Shown here piece after piece: positions 21,594 through 30,342 of a stretch of 64,000 nt of DNA (the first letter of the stretch is position 1; each line of letters opens with the position of its first letter). A program made the translations under genes and the position numbers. The stretch is from Notospermus geniculatus (Eukaryota > Nemertea > Pilidiophora > Heteronemertea > Lineidae), in the NCBI GenBank assembly GCA_002633025.1, contig NMRB01003092.1:3884-67883 (forward strand). The letters run 5' to 3'. The notes beneath the pieces were generated by a model, which saw nothing but the letters and a program-made list of their open reading frames with translations, had not been told where the DNA came from and ran no database searches.

Positions 21594-21815
21594 TCAACAT
21601 CGCCTATAAAAAACCAGCCATGCAGATTGATGACTACAAAACGAGTATTGCCGCAAGAGCCGTCGATGGGAATGCAAACACCAACCACAATACGGGTCGC
21701 TCATGCAGTTGTACCAAAATTGGGGGTAAATTCAAAAAGAACTGGTGGGCAGTTGATCTCGAAACTTCGTATTACATTCAGAGGATTGAGATTGTGAATA
21801 GAGGAGACTGTTGCC
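21594..21815 (+). CDS. FTP domain, first-half exon B-Fa
   Basis: A 222-nt phase 1-1 exon from TCGCAG to TGCC/GTAAGT: NIAYKKPAMQ, ARAVDGNANTN, SCSCTK, WWAVDLE, IVNRGDCC. The sugar-contact His is replaced by Cys in SCSCTK. Present three times in the window (also 35167 and 37351), near-identical. Confidence 0.9.
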
Positions 21816-22169
21816 GTAAGTAGGGTACATGTACTAAGTGGTGTAGACTGGAGGACCTGTGATTGCCTGAACGATTTTCACCACTCGTACGCCTATATCA
21901 TTCTTTTCTCTTTGATTGTTTGGTGTATGATTTGTAGATCATAAATGTCTGGTAATAAAGCGTAAAGGGTCGGATCACAGGTCCTTCCATGGTTTATAGT
22001 CATGAACTCACCTGGCAGAGATGCTGATTTCCGCAAGTCGAGGACTACTTGCATAGCAGAAGCTAGATTCTGCCACTCCAGTACGTTACTGAAACAAAAG
22101 GAAAGCTTTTGTAGGCTGGTAGACAATTCGTGAAGTACCGTATGTGTGAAACGTCGGGACGTCTAATTA

Positions 22170-22305
22170 GACAAACCATCCACGCGAATTTCTAGCGGTG
22201 CGACTCCGCAACCATTGTTTGTTTCCGCGCCGTTGGTCATGGACAAAGGATCACGCGGCATCGCACCGCTCGAAAATCGCGTGAATGGGTTTTTAGCCTA
22301 TCTCA
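22170..22305. mobile_element. MITE-like inverted-repeat element (CACGCGATTTT family)
   Basis: Arms CCATCCACGCGAATTTCTAG and AAATCGCGTGAATGGG with core TTGTTTGTTTCCGC and GGACAAAGGAT, the same family as 4490-4626. Confidence 0.65.
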
Positions 22306-22356
22306 ATACCGGTAGCCTATGCCTTGAAAAACTTTTTCTTCAATTGCATTTTTCAG

Positions 22357-22583
22357 CTGAGCGTCTGAAAAATTTCGAGATCGTTGTCTCTGATGTCAAA
22401 CCCCTTCCTGGACATGCACTACAGGCGACGCGATTCTGTGCCAAACACACCGGCGCAGTCGGCGCGTCGGTCACCCAGCAACTCACGTGTGAAGACACGG
22501 TGTGACAGGGCGCTACGTGGCCGTCCGGCAGGCGAGGAGTCAATACTTGACGATCTGTGAATTCAGAGCTTTCGGTCCAAGAG
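22357..22583 (+). pseudogene. FTP second-half exon B-Fb, frameshifted in copy 1
   Basis: From TTTCAG to AGAG/GTAGGC: PERLKNFEIVV, SDVKPLPGHAL, FCAKH, QQLTCED, then two extra bases (AC, at about 22497) shift the frame into TGA. After the shift the domain resumes as TGRYVAVRQARSQYLTICEF in another frame. The exon is 227 nt, two more than a multiple of three; copy 2 (38197-38319, partial) lacks the AC and stays open. Either an allele-specific null or a base-call error. Confidence 0.8.
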
Positions 22584-24063
22584 GTAGGCGTAATTGCTTA
22601 TGCTACGTTCACACTATGTTCCCGGCAGCCACGGCAGCCCCGTTTTGTGGAATTGTGGGGATCGCGGTGCTGGGCAAGAGCAGATAAGATCGGAGGTTCT
22701 CTGAGTCGCAACTTTTGTCGACTAGACGACGCCTACATGTAATGGACCCCATCCTACCGCGAACCGACGCAGCGTCCGGGTCCCGGATTTAGTCCATCCA
22801 CATCATGACATACAATGTATACTGGTACCGTACGCCTACTGGGCCTCGAGGCCTAACGCGTGTTCTGTGCAGATAGGCTACCGTACGTATAACAGCCAGG
22901 GCTAAACGAGTCTGGGAGATGACAATTGAAAGGAAAATTATCCAAAAGCACCCCTAATCATAAAAGAACCATGACACTACTTGGCCTAGCTACAGAAATG
23001 CACGCGATACCGGTATAAATAAACATCATGACTTGCAAAAAAAACGCGACGCGGGCGCACGCGACAAACACACTATAACAAGCAAACAGTGTTCAAAGGA
23101 CAGAGTTATTTTCTGTTCAGCTATGAAGAGCAGAAGTAAATGAGGCGTTGACATTTTTTTTTCGGATTCTTCGGGAATTTATTGATATTTACGATATAAA
23201 TCATAAAAAATCGAAGAACGCACAATGGCGTCTGTCAAATCATCCTTCATTTTGCGCTTCGTTTTCAGGGCACTGCCTCCGCGTTTGCCGGAGTCCCAGC
23301 TGGGCTGTCTTCGGCACAACATTTGACGCGGCACTGCAGCGAAAAGGGGCTAGGCCTACAAAAAAGCTTTTCATTGACCAATACATGTATTATCATTTTC
23401 AATTGTTGAATTACATCATGGAAATACGGTAGCGATTCCTTGAGGCGAGGGTTGTAATTATTTAGTGTACGCGTAAAATAGGCCAATTTTCCATTTGCGG
23501 GCAACCAATTGTTCAATATAAGCCTAACAAAGAATCTGCCCACCCTTAAAGTAACAGGAAGTTTGTGAATAGGTCCCAGGGTCCGTATTCATAAACATAC
23601 TTAAAGTCAAAGTGTGATACTTATCTTTTGTGTTGAACAAAAGATAAGTGTCACACTCAGACTTAGTTTTATGAATACGGGGCCTGAACCTTAATCATGC
23701 GAGCATATGCCCTGTTGTTCAAGATAACTGCCTTACAATAAAGCTTTATGAATATAACCCCAACCTATTGTTCACTGGCAGCCTGACAAAGAATTTGCGC
23801 ACCCTTGAATTACGACGGTTCTTATTCACTAAGCCCTCGTAACTTTTCGAAAACGCGTTCCTTCGTTCGCCTGAGAATGCACAATAGGCGGCTCGCAGAT
23901 GAACAATATGTACATGAACAATACATTCGTGAATAAGGGCATGGGCGAGCCATTGTGGATGAGGTCGGTTGGTCACTGCTCATCTGCTTGGACGTCATCA
24001 GCTGGGAATAACTACAAGTCGATGAGAAAACCAAGTCTCTCATTTTTTTCCATTTACTTTCAG
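22584..24063. other. Intron of gene B copy 1 with one MITE
   Basis: No exon recognised in this 1.5 kb. It contains the inverted-repeat element at 23578-23685. The homologous intron of copy 2 (38320-39928) lacks that element and has a different one nearby. Confidence 0.6.
23578..23685. mobile_element. MITE-like element present only in copy 1
   Basis: Arms AGGGTCCGTATTCATAAAC and complement, inner AGTGTGATACTTATCTTTTG. The site in copy 2 near 39485 reads straight through. Family shared with 3896-4010 and 46415-46527. Confidence 0.75.
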
Positions 24064-24723
24064 CTCCACCACCTTACAGATCGGGCGAGTTCCTTAAACT
24101 TCCATGGTGGATCCTCACGCCAAGAAAAGCCAACGACGTATACCTAAAAGGTCAGAAGATGACAACAAAATGCGTTGAAATCCTTCCTGAAAAAGGTCCC
24201 AGCAGGATCCCGGCGTGGAAGTTCACGGGCAAAAAGGAATGCTTCCTGAAAATTGAGAACAAAGGGAAACTGGAATTTAAGGCAGGGTATACGATTGCAG
24301 CTTTCGTTAACGTAGCCACACTGAACAGAGCGCCGATTGTGGAATGGTATGGGAAATCGGGGAGAGGAGTGCATTTCTGGATCTACCAGAAGAAGACGTA
24401 TGTGAACAATATACCAACGCAGAAAACCAACAGAAAGAACGTGAAGTATAACTTCTTCCACCGAAGTCCTAAGATGAATAAGTGGGTTTTCACTGGCAGT
24501 AGCTATGACCACGAGACAGGGGAAGTCCTGATGTGGACCGATAACGAGTCGGCTGTCCATCACCCGGGGCAGTTTACTCCCATGAATAAGGAGGATATTT
24601 ACGTAGGCCTCTTTCCTAACCACAACGCCTTCACGGGGATGTTGGCCGGGGTCACCATACTCAAGGGCGGAATAAGGAAATCGGAAATCCAACGTGTGAA
24701 GGCGGATATCATCAGAAAGTTAG
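24064..24723 (+). CDS. LamG/ConA-like domain exon B-G3
   Basis: A 660-nt phase 1-1 exon (220 codons) from TTTCAG to TTAG/GTATGT: PPYRSGEFLKLPWWILTP, TTKCVEILPEKG, IPAWKFTGKKECF, KGKLEFKAGYTIAAF, IVEWYGK, WVFTGSSYDHETGEVLMWT, FTGMLAGVTILKGG. Complete with both Cys. This is the last lectin-like cassette before the linkers of gene B. Confidence 0.9.
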
Positions 24724-24881
24724 GTATGTACCTGACCGAATACTCTTTGCAAAACAATTTTGCTTCAAAACGAGCCGGCGGCTCTCACCTCTGACGGTGC
24801 GGATTCGGACACTCACGTATCGAGAGAGATGACGACTCTGTTCCTCGTGTAAACTACACATTCAGTTAACTATATTTTCAG

Positions 24882-24950
24882 CACCACCGCCGAAGACCAA
24901 AAAGCCAGAACCAGATTCCAAGACGAAGACAACGCCTGCTACTACAACGG
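24882..24950 (+). CDS. Linker exon B-L1
   Basis: A 69-nt phase 1-1 exon from TTTCAG to ACGG/GTAAGG: PPPKTKKPEPDSKTKTTPA then Thr repeats. Disordered Pro/Lys/Thr spacer. Confidence 0.75.
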
Positions 24951-25186
24951 GTAAGGCAACCTGACCCGTTCCGACAAAACTTCAGAATTTAGCGTTGGGA
25001 CCAGACTTTATAGCAAACTGCAATTTGGGCTTGTTACACCGGTACTTTTGAGATCTCCACTGGCTGCCGGTAGGAGGGAGGGGCTGAGTTCAGGAGGGGG
25101 TCAGACTAAAGGTTACTCACCATACACTTGTGAAATCGTTGACAATATATTGTGAACGCCCCCTAATCTAACCTGGTTTATTTTAG

Positions 25187-25285
25187 CCCCAAAGAAGCCA
25201 GAGCCAAAAGCCAAGGAACCCGCGGGCAAACCAGCGAAGGAAGCTCTGCCACCGAAGAAAAAAGCTCCACCACCGAAGAAAAAGA
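25187..25285 (+). CDS. Linker exon B-L2
   Basis: A 99-nt phase 1-1 exon from TTTTAG to AAGA/GTAAGT: PKKPEPKAKEPAGKPAKEA followed by two PPKKK repeats. Basic Pro-rich spacer. Confidence 0.75.
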
Positions 25286-25442
25286 GTAAGTAATGTGTTG
25301 GAAAAGTGAGGTGCCGTGAAATTTGGGTCAGAAAAGTTAGGTTCCATGAAATTCTGTATGGACTCTCTCATGTACATGTACTTTTCGAATGGCGCGGCCG
25401 ACGTATCACCGTCCTGTTTCATTCCGTGTATTTGTCTAACAG

Positions 25443-26695
25443 AGCCAGCACCTGTTGACACATCGAAGCTAAAAGACCTTGATGGTGAGTGAATCCAAGG
25501 AATGTGAAGGATATGAGCTGGTTTCAGAGGTGGAAGTTAAGTAACGTTGATGGGTGACCACCGCGAGCGGTTGGCGTGTTCCTTTGGGCTGGCCTCAGAG
25601 GTGGAAGTTATAATGGTGACCGCCTTGAGCGGTTGGCATGTTGCCTTCGAGCTGGAAGTTAGAAATTGAGGGTGATCTCCTAGGCCTATATAATAGTTGG
25701 ATGGGTGACAAATACAAACTTCTGCTCCACCTTGGGTCATATGTGGTTGGAAATGGGTTTCCATGGGATGTATATATCCATCAACAAAATATTTTTCAGA
25801 GAATGTTCGTGACCGACTGACAAAAATGCAAGATGGGAAATGTCCCCAGGGATCTCAACCACATCCAGACTGGCCGAAGCTCTGTAGAAGTAAGTAGAAA
25901 TATGGCGTCAAATACTCTTATCAAATTAACAAATTTACCAGACAACCATGCTACACGAAAAATGTTCATTCCGACATTTTTGTAATGCTATACCTTGGAG
26001 GAATTATACTTCTTTCTCTTTGGCTGTTTCAGAGATCATCGTGATCCATATGACGCACAAGTTCAACGATGGCTCGTGCCCCGACGGGACCATTCCATTC
26101 AAACCCAAACCCAATCTCTGCATGAGTGAGTTTACCATCTTTACCTGCCTTTTTCCGCCCACATTTTTCATATGAAATATCAACCATAGTCAAATGCAAC
26201 AGCATTTCTAACTAGAGATTAAAAACAATTGATTAAGTAAACCTAATCAAATAGCAAAGAAATGCTGTAAACTACTTTTACAGTATTTGCAATGTATTTA
26301 CAGTATTTACAATGTTTGCCTTTCAGTCGTGGACTTCAAACAGTTCTATAAAGTTGGTAGGTATCAGACTTCCTAAGAATGGATACAGCAATTATAGTGA
26401 AGCTAGCAAAATGATTCCAATGATCACCCATCAGTCGACCTAGAACACAAAGGAATTTTGGCTCTTTAGCATGTTCAACATCTATTGACGAGACTGCACA
26501 ATCGCTGTACATTCTCTCCACATACATTTCACCAAAAATATATATATATATTTGATTTCACTGAAGTTACCTTAATGACGAATCATCTTCCAGTAAACCC
26601 TCATCTCCACATCCTGATGAGGACAACTGAGAAACAGAATGGATTGTGTCCAATTGGAACAAAAGAACTGGCTATAAAAAATGATACGTGTATTG
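25443..26695 (+). CDS. C-terminal triple-CPxG module, gene B copy 1 (5 of 7 exons)
   Basis: Exons 25443-25484 (APVDTSKLKDLD), 25800-25889 (VRDRLTKMQ, GKCPQGSQ, WPKLCR), 26033-26125 (IIVIHMTHKF, SCPDGT, NLCM), 26327-26356 (VDFKQFYKV) and 26594-26695 (LMRTTEKQNGLCPIGTKELA, DTCI). All phase 1-1. The donor of the last exon is the first unit of a tandem array of similar donors. The final two exons fall beyond the contig break at 26974. Confidence 0.85.
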
Positions 26696-26955
26696 GTGAG
26701 TAAAGAATGACACATATACATGTATTAGTGAATAAAGAATGACACGTATATTGGTGAGGAAAGAATGATACGTGTATTGGTGAGGAAAGAATGACACATA
26801 TAACAGTGAGTAAAGAATGGCACGTACATTGGTGAGGAAAGAATGATACGGGTATTGGCGAGGAAAGAATGACACATATACATTAGTGAGTGAAGGATGA
26901 CACATATTTGGTGAGGAAAGAATGATAAGTGTTTTGGTGTGTACGGGTTCCTTTT
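26690..26955. repeat. Minisatellite seeded on a 5' splice site (copy 1)
   Basis: About ten units of ATTGGTGAGTAAAGAATGAC + ACGTGT, beginning at the true exon-intron junction GTATTG/GTGAGT. Each unit recreates a donor-like GGTGAG. Same array at 42639-42900. Confidence 0.85.
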
Positions 26956-26973
26956 GTTGATTTTGATTTAAGG

Positions 26974-26974
26974 N
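26974..26974. other. Single-N contig junction
   Basis: Left of the N the sequence matches 42926 (gene B copy 2 continues there); right of it the sequence matches 10338 onward (gene A intron). The join therefore switches from the end of one copy to the start of the parallel copy. Confidence 0.85.
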
Positions 26975-27124
26975 CTCACAGACACACAATTTTCAATCTC
27001 GCAAACTTACACGTACAACGGAGACAAACTACGCCCAGTGCTGACAACACATGTCCGTCAGCATTGCGCGGACGAAATAGTCCACCGTATCTCTGCGACT
27101 AATAAAACTGCTCGAATGTTTCAG

Positions 27125-27349
27125 CCGAGCGCTTAAAGAATTTCAAGATTTTAGTCACCAATGTAAAGCCAGTTCCGGGAAAAGATCTGAAAAGCACGAA
27201 ACAGTGTGCTCATTATCGAAGTGCAGGCAAAAAGAGTGAAGTAATCCAACTTGAGTGCCCCACCGATCTTACCGGAAGATTTGTCGCCGTCCAGGAAGAC
27301 CAAAGTCAGTATTTGACTATTTGTGAGTTCAGAGTTTTCGCGGAAACAG
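27125..27349 (+). CDS. FTP domain, second-half exon A2-F2b
   Basis: A 225-nt phase 1-1 exon, counterpart of 10489-10713: PERLKNFKI, VKPVPGKDL, GRFVAVQEDQSQYLTICEF. Its first half lies left of the contig start. Confidence 0.9.
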
Positions 27350-27664
27350 GTGAGTGCAAACCCTGTACACAAGAAAAACTGCGGTGCCAAAACAATGCTG
27401 TAGCATTTTGTGGGACCCTAACAGCAGAATATTGCTCCATAGCATCCCAGAAGGGCGCAAAAACTACTCCCGAAAGAAAAACATTGATTTCAAAATACTG
27501 CAACTAGAGATACCGTGTTTTGTCACATTGGTGGCATCCCAAGTAATGGTGATGTGGAAAATTCGGTCTGATACGACTTCTCTGCTGTAGCTCCGATTTG
27601 CAGAGTCGAAGCAGGTCCCGTGCATCCTCCCAATCAACCAGTTCATCATCCATACTATTTACAG

Positions 27665-27883
27665 GTAATATCGCCCTTGGTAAACCGGCCATGCAGATCG
27701 ATACGCTTTCATCTTACGCTGCGTCTAGGGCTGTGGATGGTAATGGAGACCCCCAATTCGGTGGGCAGTCATGTTCCCACACGAAGATTGGTCCCAAAGG
27801 CCAGCAGAACTGGTGGGCCGTCGACTTGCAGGGTAACCACGCTGTAGAACGAGTGGAGATCGTAAACAGAGCAGATTGTTGTC
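27665..27883 (+). CDS. FTP domain, first-half exon A2-F3a
   Basis: A 219-nt phase 1-1 exon from TTACAG to GTC/GTAAGT: NIALGKPAMQ, SRAVDGNG, SCSHTK, WWAVDLQGNH, IVNRADCC. It keeps the fucose-contact His (SCSHTK) and the R-x-D of the binding motif (NRADCC). This is the exon missing in copy 1 at the gap 11005-11058. Confidence 0.9.
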
Positions 27884-28247
27884 GTAAGTGCAAATATGCT
27901 CGATTTTTATGAACCGATGTAAATTCCCACTGCAGTTTCGAACCACTTCCCGTACAACCCGCGCTCCGAAACTGCTTCGGATCACGAGATTCGCAGTTGA
28001 TGACCAATAGGCGTCACTAGTGCGTGTTAGAAATGGCGCCAAGCTACATGTAGCCAGTCAATTAGTGATCCGCTTTCAGGACCACATTGGGGTCATAGCG
28101 ACGGACGATCATTGCGACCTGTGCCTCTCGGCCAGCTCAAGGTATTTTAGTCAGTCAATAGTGGCGTTAATTGCTCAGACGGGCATCATCAGCGCCGTCT
28201 TTTGGTTATATTTCAATTTTTCCGCCAACTCTACGTTTCTTTTTCAG

Positions 28248-28452
28248 CCGAGCGTCTGAGCAATTTCAAGGTCCTTTTAACGGATGTAGTTGAAATCGGT
28301 CAGAGAATGTATCCACTACAAGGGCAAAGGGAAGAAGGGAGAGACCCTTAATCTCAAGTGTAAATCAACAGTGCAGGGACAGTACCTAGCAGTACAGCAA
28401 GACAGAAGTCAGTATTTGACTCTTTGTGAGGTTAGGGTGTTCGCAACACAAG
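28248..28452 (+). pseudogene. FTP second-half exon A2-F3b with 20-nt deletion
   Basis: Relative to 11440-11664, 20 nt are missing after GGATGTA (around 28287), removing KPVPGK and shifting the frame into TAA. Splice sites are intact (TTTCAG, CAAG/GTGAGC). The remaining part, GQYLAVQQDRSQYLTLCE, is recognisable in another frame. Copy 1 is intact. Confidence 0.8.
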
Positions 28453-28805
28453 GTGAGCAGGCTGCACGTGCTTTTGTCACCCAAGTTCAGAAAGGCAGAT
28501 TTGAGGGGGTTAAACCTGCAAGCTCAAAGCAGTGAGAGACCTGCGTGCATCATTCTGTAGCCTTTTTCCGGGGATTGATTACCGGTACAAGGCTTAGTGG
28601 GGCAAAATAAAACACAAGTACCGCACACAAAACGCGTTGCTCTACACCGCATCGGTAGTCTGTCACCGCCTTCGGGCGACAGAAGACGCAAGCCACCCGT
28701 CGGCCAACCAGCGAGTAACTACTCAAAGAAGATTCCTTGTCTTAAGTCAAGACTGCTGTCTTCATCATCAACAGTTTTTACCATGCAAACAAAACCGTTT
28801 TTCAG

Positions 28806-29093
28806 GTTCTGGTGGGGCGGGGTCTGGTGGAAGTGGAAAACCGTCAGGTTCTGGTGGAAAAGGAAAACCATCAGGTTCTGGTAAGAAAGGAAAAGGTGGT
28901 AAGAAAGGTAAAGGTGGTAAGAAAGGAAAAGGAAAACCGTCAGGTTCTGGTGGAAAAGGAAAAGAAAAAGGAAAAGAAAAAGAAAAAGAAAAGAAAAAGT
29001 CAGACAAGAAGGAGGAAGACAAAACCAAAGCCAAGCCAACACCAGAAAAGAAAGATGACTCGTCTTCAACTGCTGCGACAACAACAGAAGAAG
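28806..29093 (+). CDS. Gly/Ser/Lys-rich linker exon A2-L5 with GC donor
   Basis: A 288-nt phase 1-1 exon, counterpart of 11999-12292, two codons shorter in the KEKEKEK run. It retains the GC donor GAAG/GCAAGT, so the non-canonical site is fixed in both copies. Confidence 0.8.
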
Positions 29094-29415
29094 GCAAGTT
29101 AAGGCTGCACAATACCGGCTGTCCAAACAAAACTCCGGGCCAAACAAGGCAAACGCAGGTTCCTTGGATCCTGATGGAGGATCTTCTTACACAAAAAATG
29201 TCGGTATTTTACCTATAAATCAGTCAAGCCAATCAGACGTTATTTCATTTTTTGTACAGCAAAATGGCACCATACTTCTTGAAGTTCAGACGAATTCTTG
29301 ATCGTCTTTCTAATCTTCCTTGAGGGCCTAAGGCTGGGCCAGTGGATGCGTTAAACATTTTTCGAAGTTACAAACTGAGCGAATGTGATTTATTGTTTGT
29401 GCGGGTGTGTTTCAG

Positions 29416-29511
29416 CTTCGACGACTAGCGCACCTGAGGAGAAAAAATCGGAATCGCAGAAGAAAACGGAGAAGGAGATAGGGGTGACTTTACCACCGAA
29501 ACAGACGACAA
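29416..29511 (+). CDS. Linker exon A2-L6
   Basis: A 96-nt phase 1-1 exon, counterpart of 12586-12681, ending LPPKQTT instead of LPPKETT. Confidence 0.75.
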
Positions 29512-29539
29512 GTAAGCAGTTGCCATAAGGTTCTGCATT

Positions 29540-30280
29540 GAAGTAGCCTCTTGCTTTATTCCTGTGGTCTTCATTGTACTGTTCTGTTATAGTGCTCGAA
29601 TTCTTCGGCATGAAGTAACCCTTTGTTCTCTTAATAGGGATCGAATTCTTCGGTTATTGAAGTAGCCCTTTGTTGTGTCAACAGAACACGAATTCTTCGG
29701 CATTGAAGTAGCCTTTTGTTGTGTCAACAGAGCAAGAATTATTCGGTGGAAGTAGCCTTTTATTCTGTGAATAATAGGGCTCTAATTCTTCGGCATTGAA
29801 GTAGCCTTTTGTTGTGTCAACAGAGCAAGAATTATTCGGCGGAAGTAGCCTTTTGTTCTCTTAATAGGACTCTGATTCTTCGGCATTGAAGTAGCCTTTT
29901 GTTCTGTCAGCACAGCACGAATTCTTCGACACTGAAATAGTCTTTTGTTGTGTCAATAGAGCACGAACTCTTCGGCACTGACTGAAGTAGTCTTTTGTTC
30001 TATAGGACTCTAATTCTTCGGCATTGAAGTAGTCTTTTGTTCTGTGAATAGGTCTCGAATTCTTCGGCACTGAAGTAGTTTTTTGTTCTGTTAATCGACC
30101 TCGAATTCTTTTGCACTGAAACAGTCTATTTTTCTGTTAATAGGCCTCGAATTCTTCGGCACTGAAGTAGCCATCTTGGTCTGTCGATAGTAGCCATCTT
30201 GTTCTGTCGAATTCTTTGGCATTAAAGTAGCCATTTGTTCTGTGAATAGGCCTCGAATTCTTCGGCATTGATGTACTAGC
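29540..30280. repeat. 44-bp intronic minisatellite (copy 2)
   Basis: Same unit as 12725-13525 (AATTCTTCGGCATTGAAGTA), about 15 copies, with several units missing or altered relative to copy 1. Confidence 0.9.
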
Positions 30281-30342
30281 CTCTCGGCCTGTTAGCAATT
30301 CTTTGCCTGAAATTGCTGTTCTTTTTTATTTCTATTATTCAG

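Larger units (their letters stand above)
19706..26695 (+). other. Gene B copy 1: LamG-LamG-FTP-LamG mosaic, 3' cut by contig break
   Basis: Exons: LamG 19706-20327 (5' edge damaged), LamG 20557-21213, FTP 21594-21815 + 22357-22583 (frameshifted), LamG 24064-24723, linkers 24882-24950 and 25187-25285, then C-module exons 25443-25484, 25800-25889, 26033-26125, 26327-26356 and 26594-26695. The last two module exons are absent because the contig ends at 26973; they are present in copy 2 (43047-43082, 43343-43566). No start codon exon was found. Confidence 0.65.

Noticed and set aside
23148-23543. Small open frames in the gene B intron
   Set aside because: No splice sites in phase, no similarity between frames in the two copies after indels.
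24144-24692. Minus-strand 182-codon frame opposite a LamG exon
   Set aside because: Shadow of the LamG exon; no relation to any domain and repeated identically with the exon at 40009.
26672-26989. Minus-strand frames with SFFPHQYTYHSFL repeats
   Set aside because: Translation of the splice-site minisatellite in a C-module intron.
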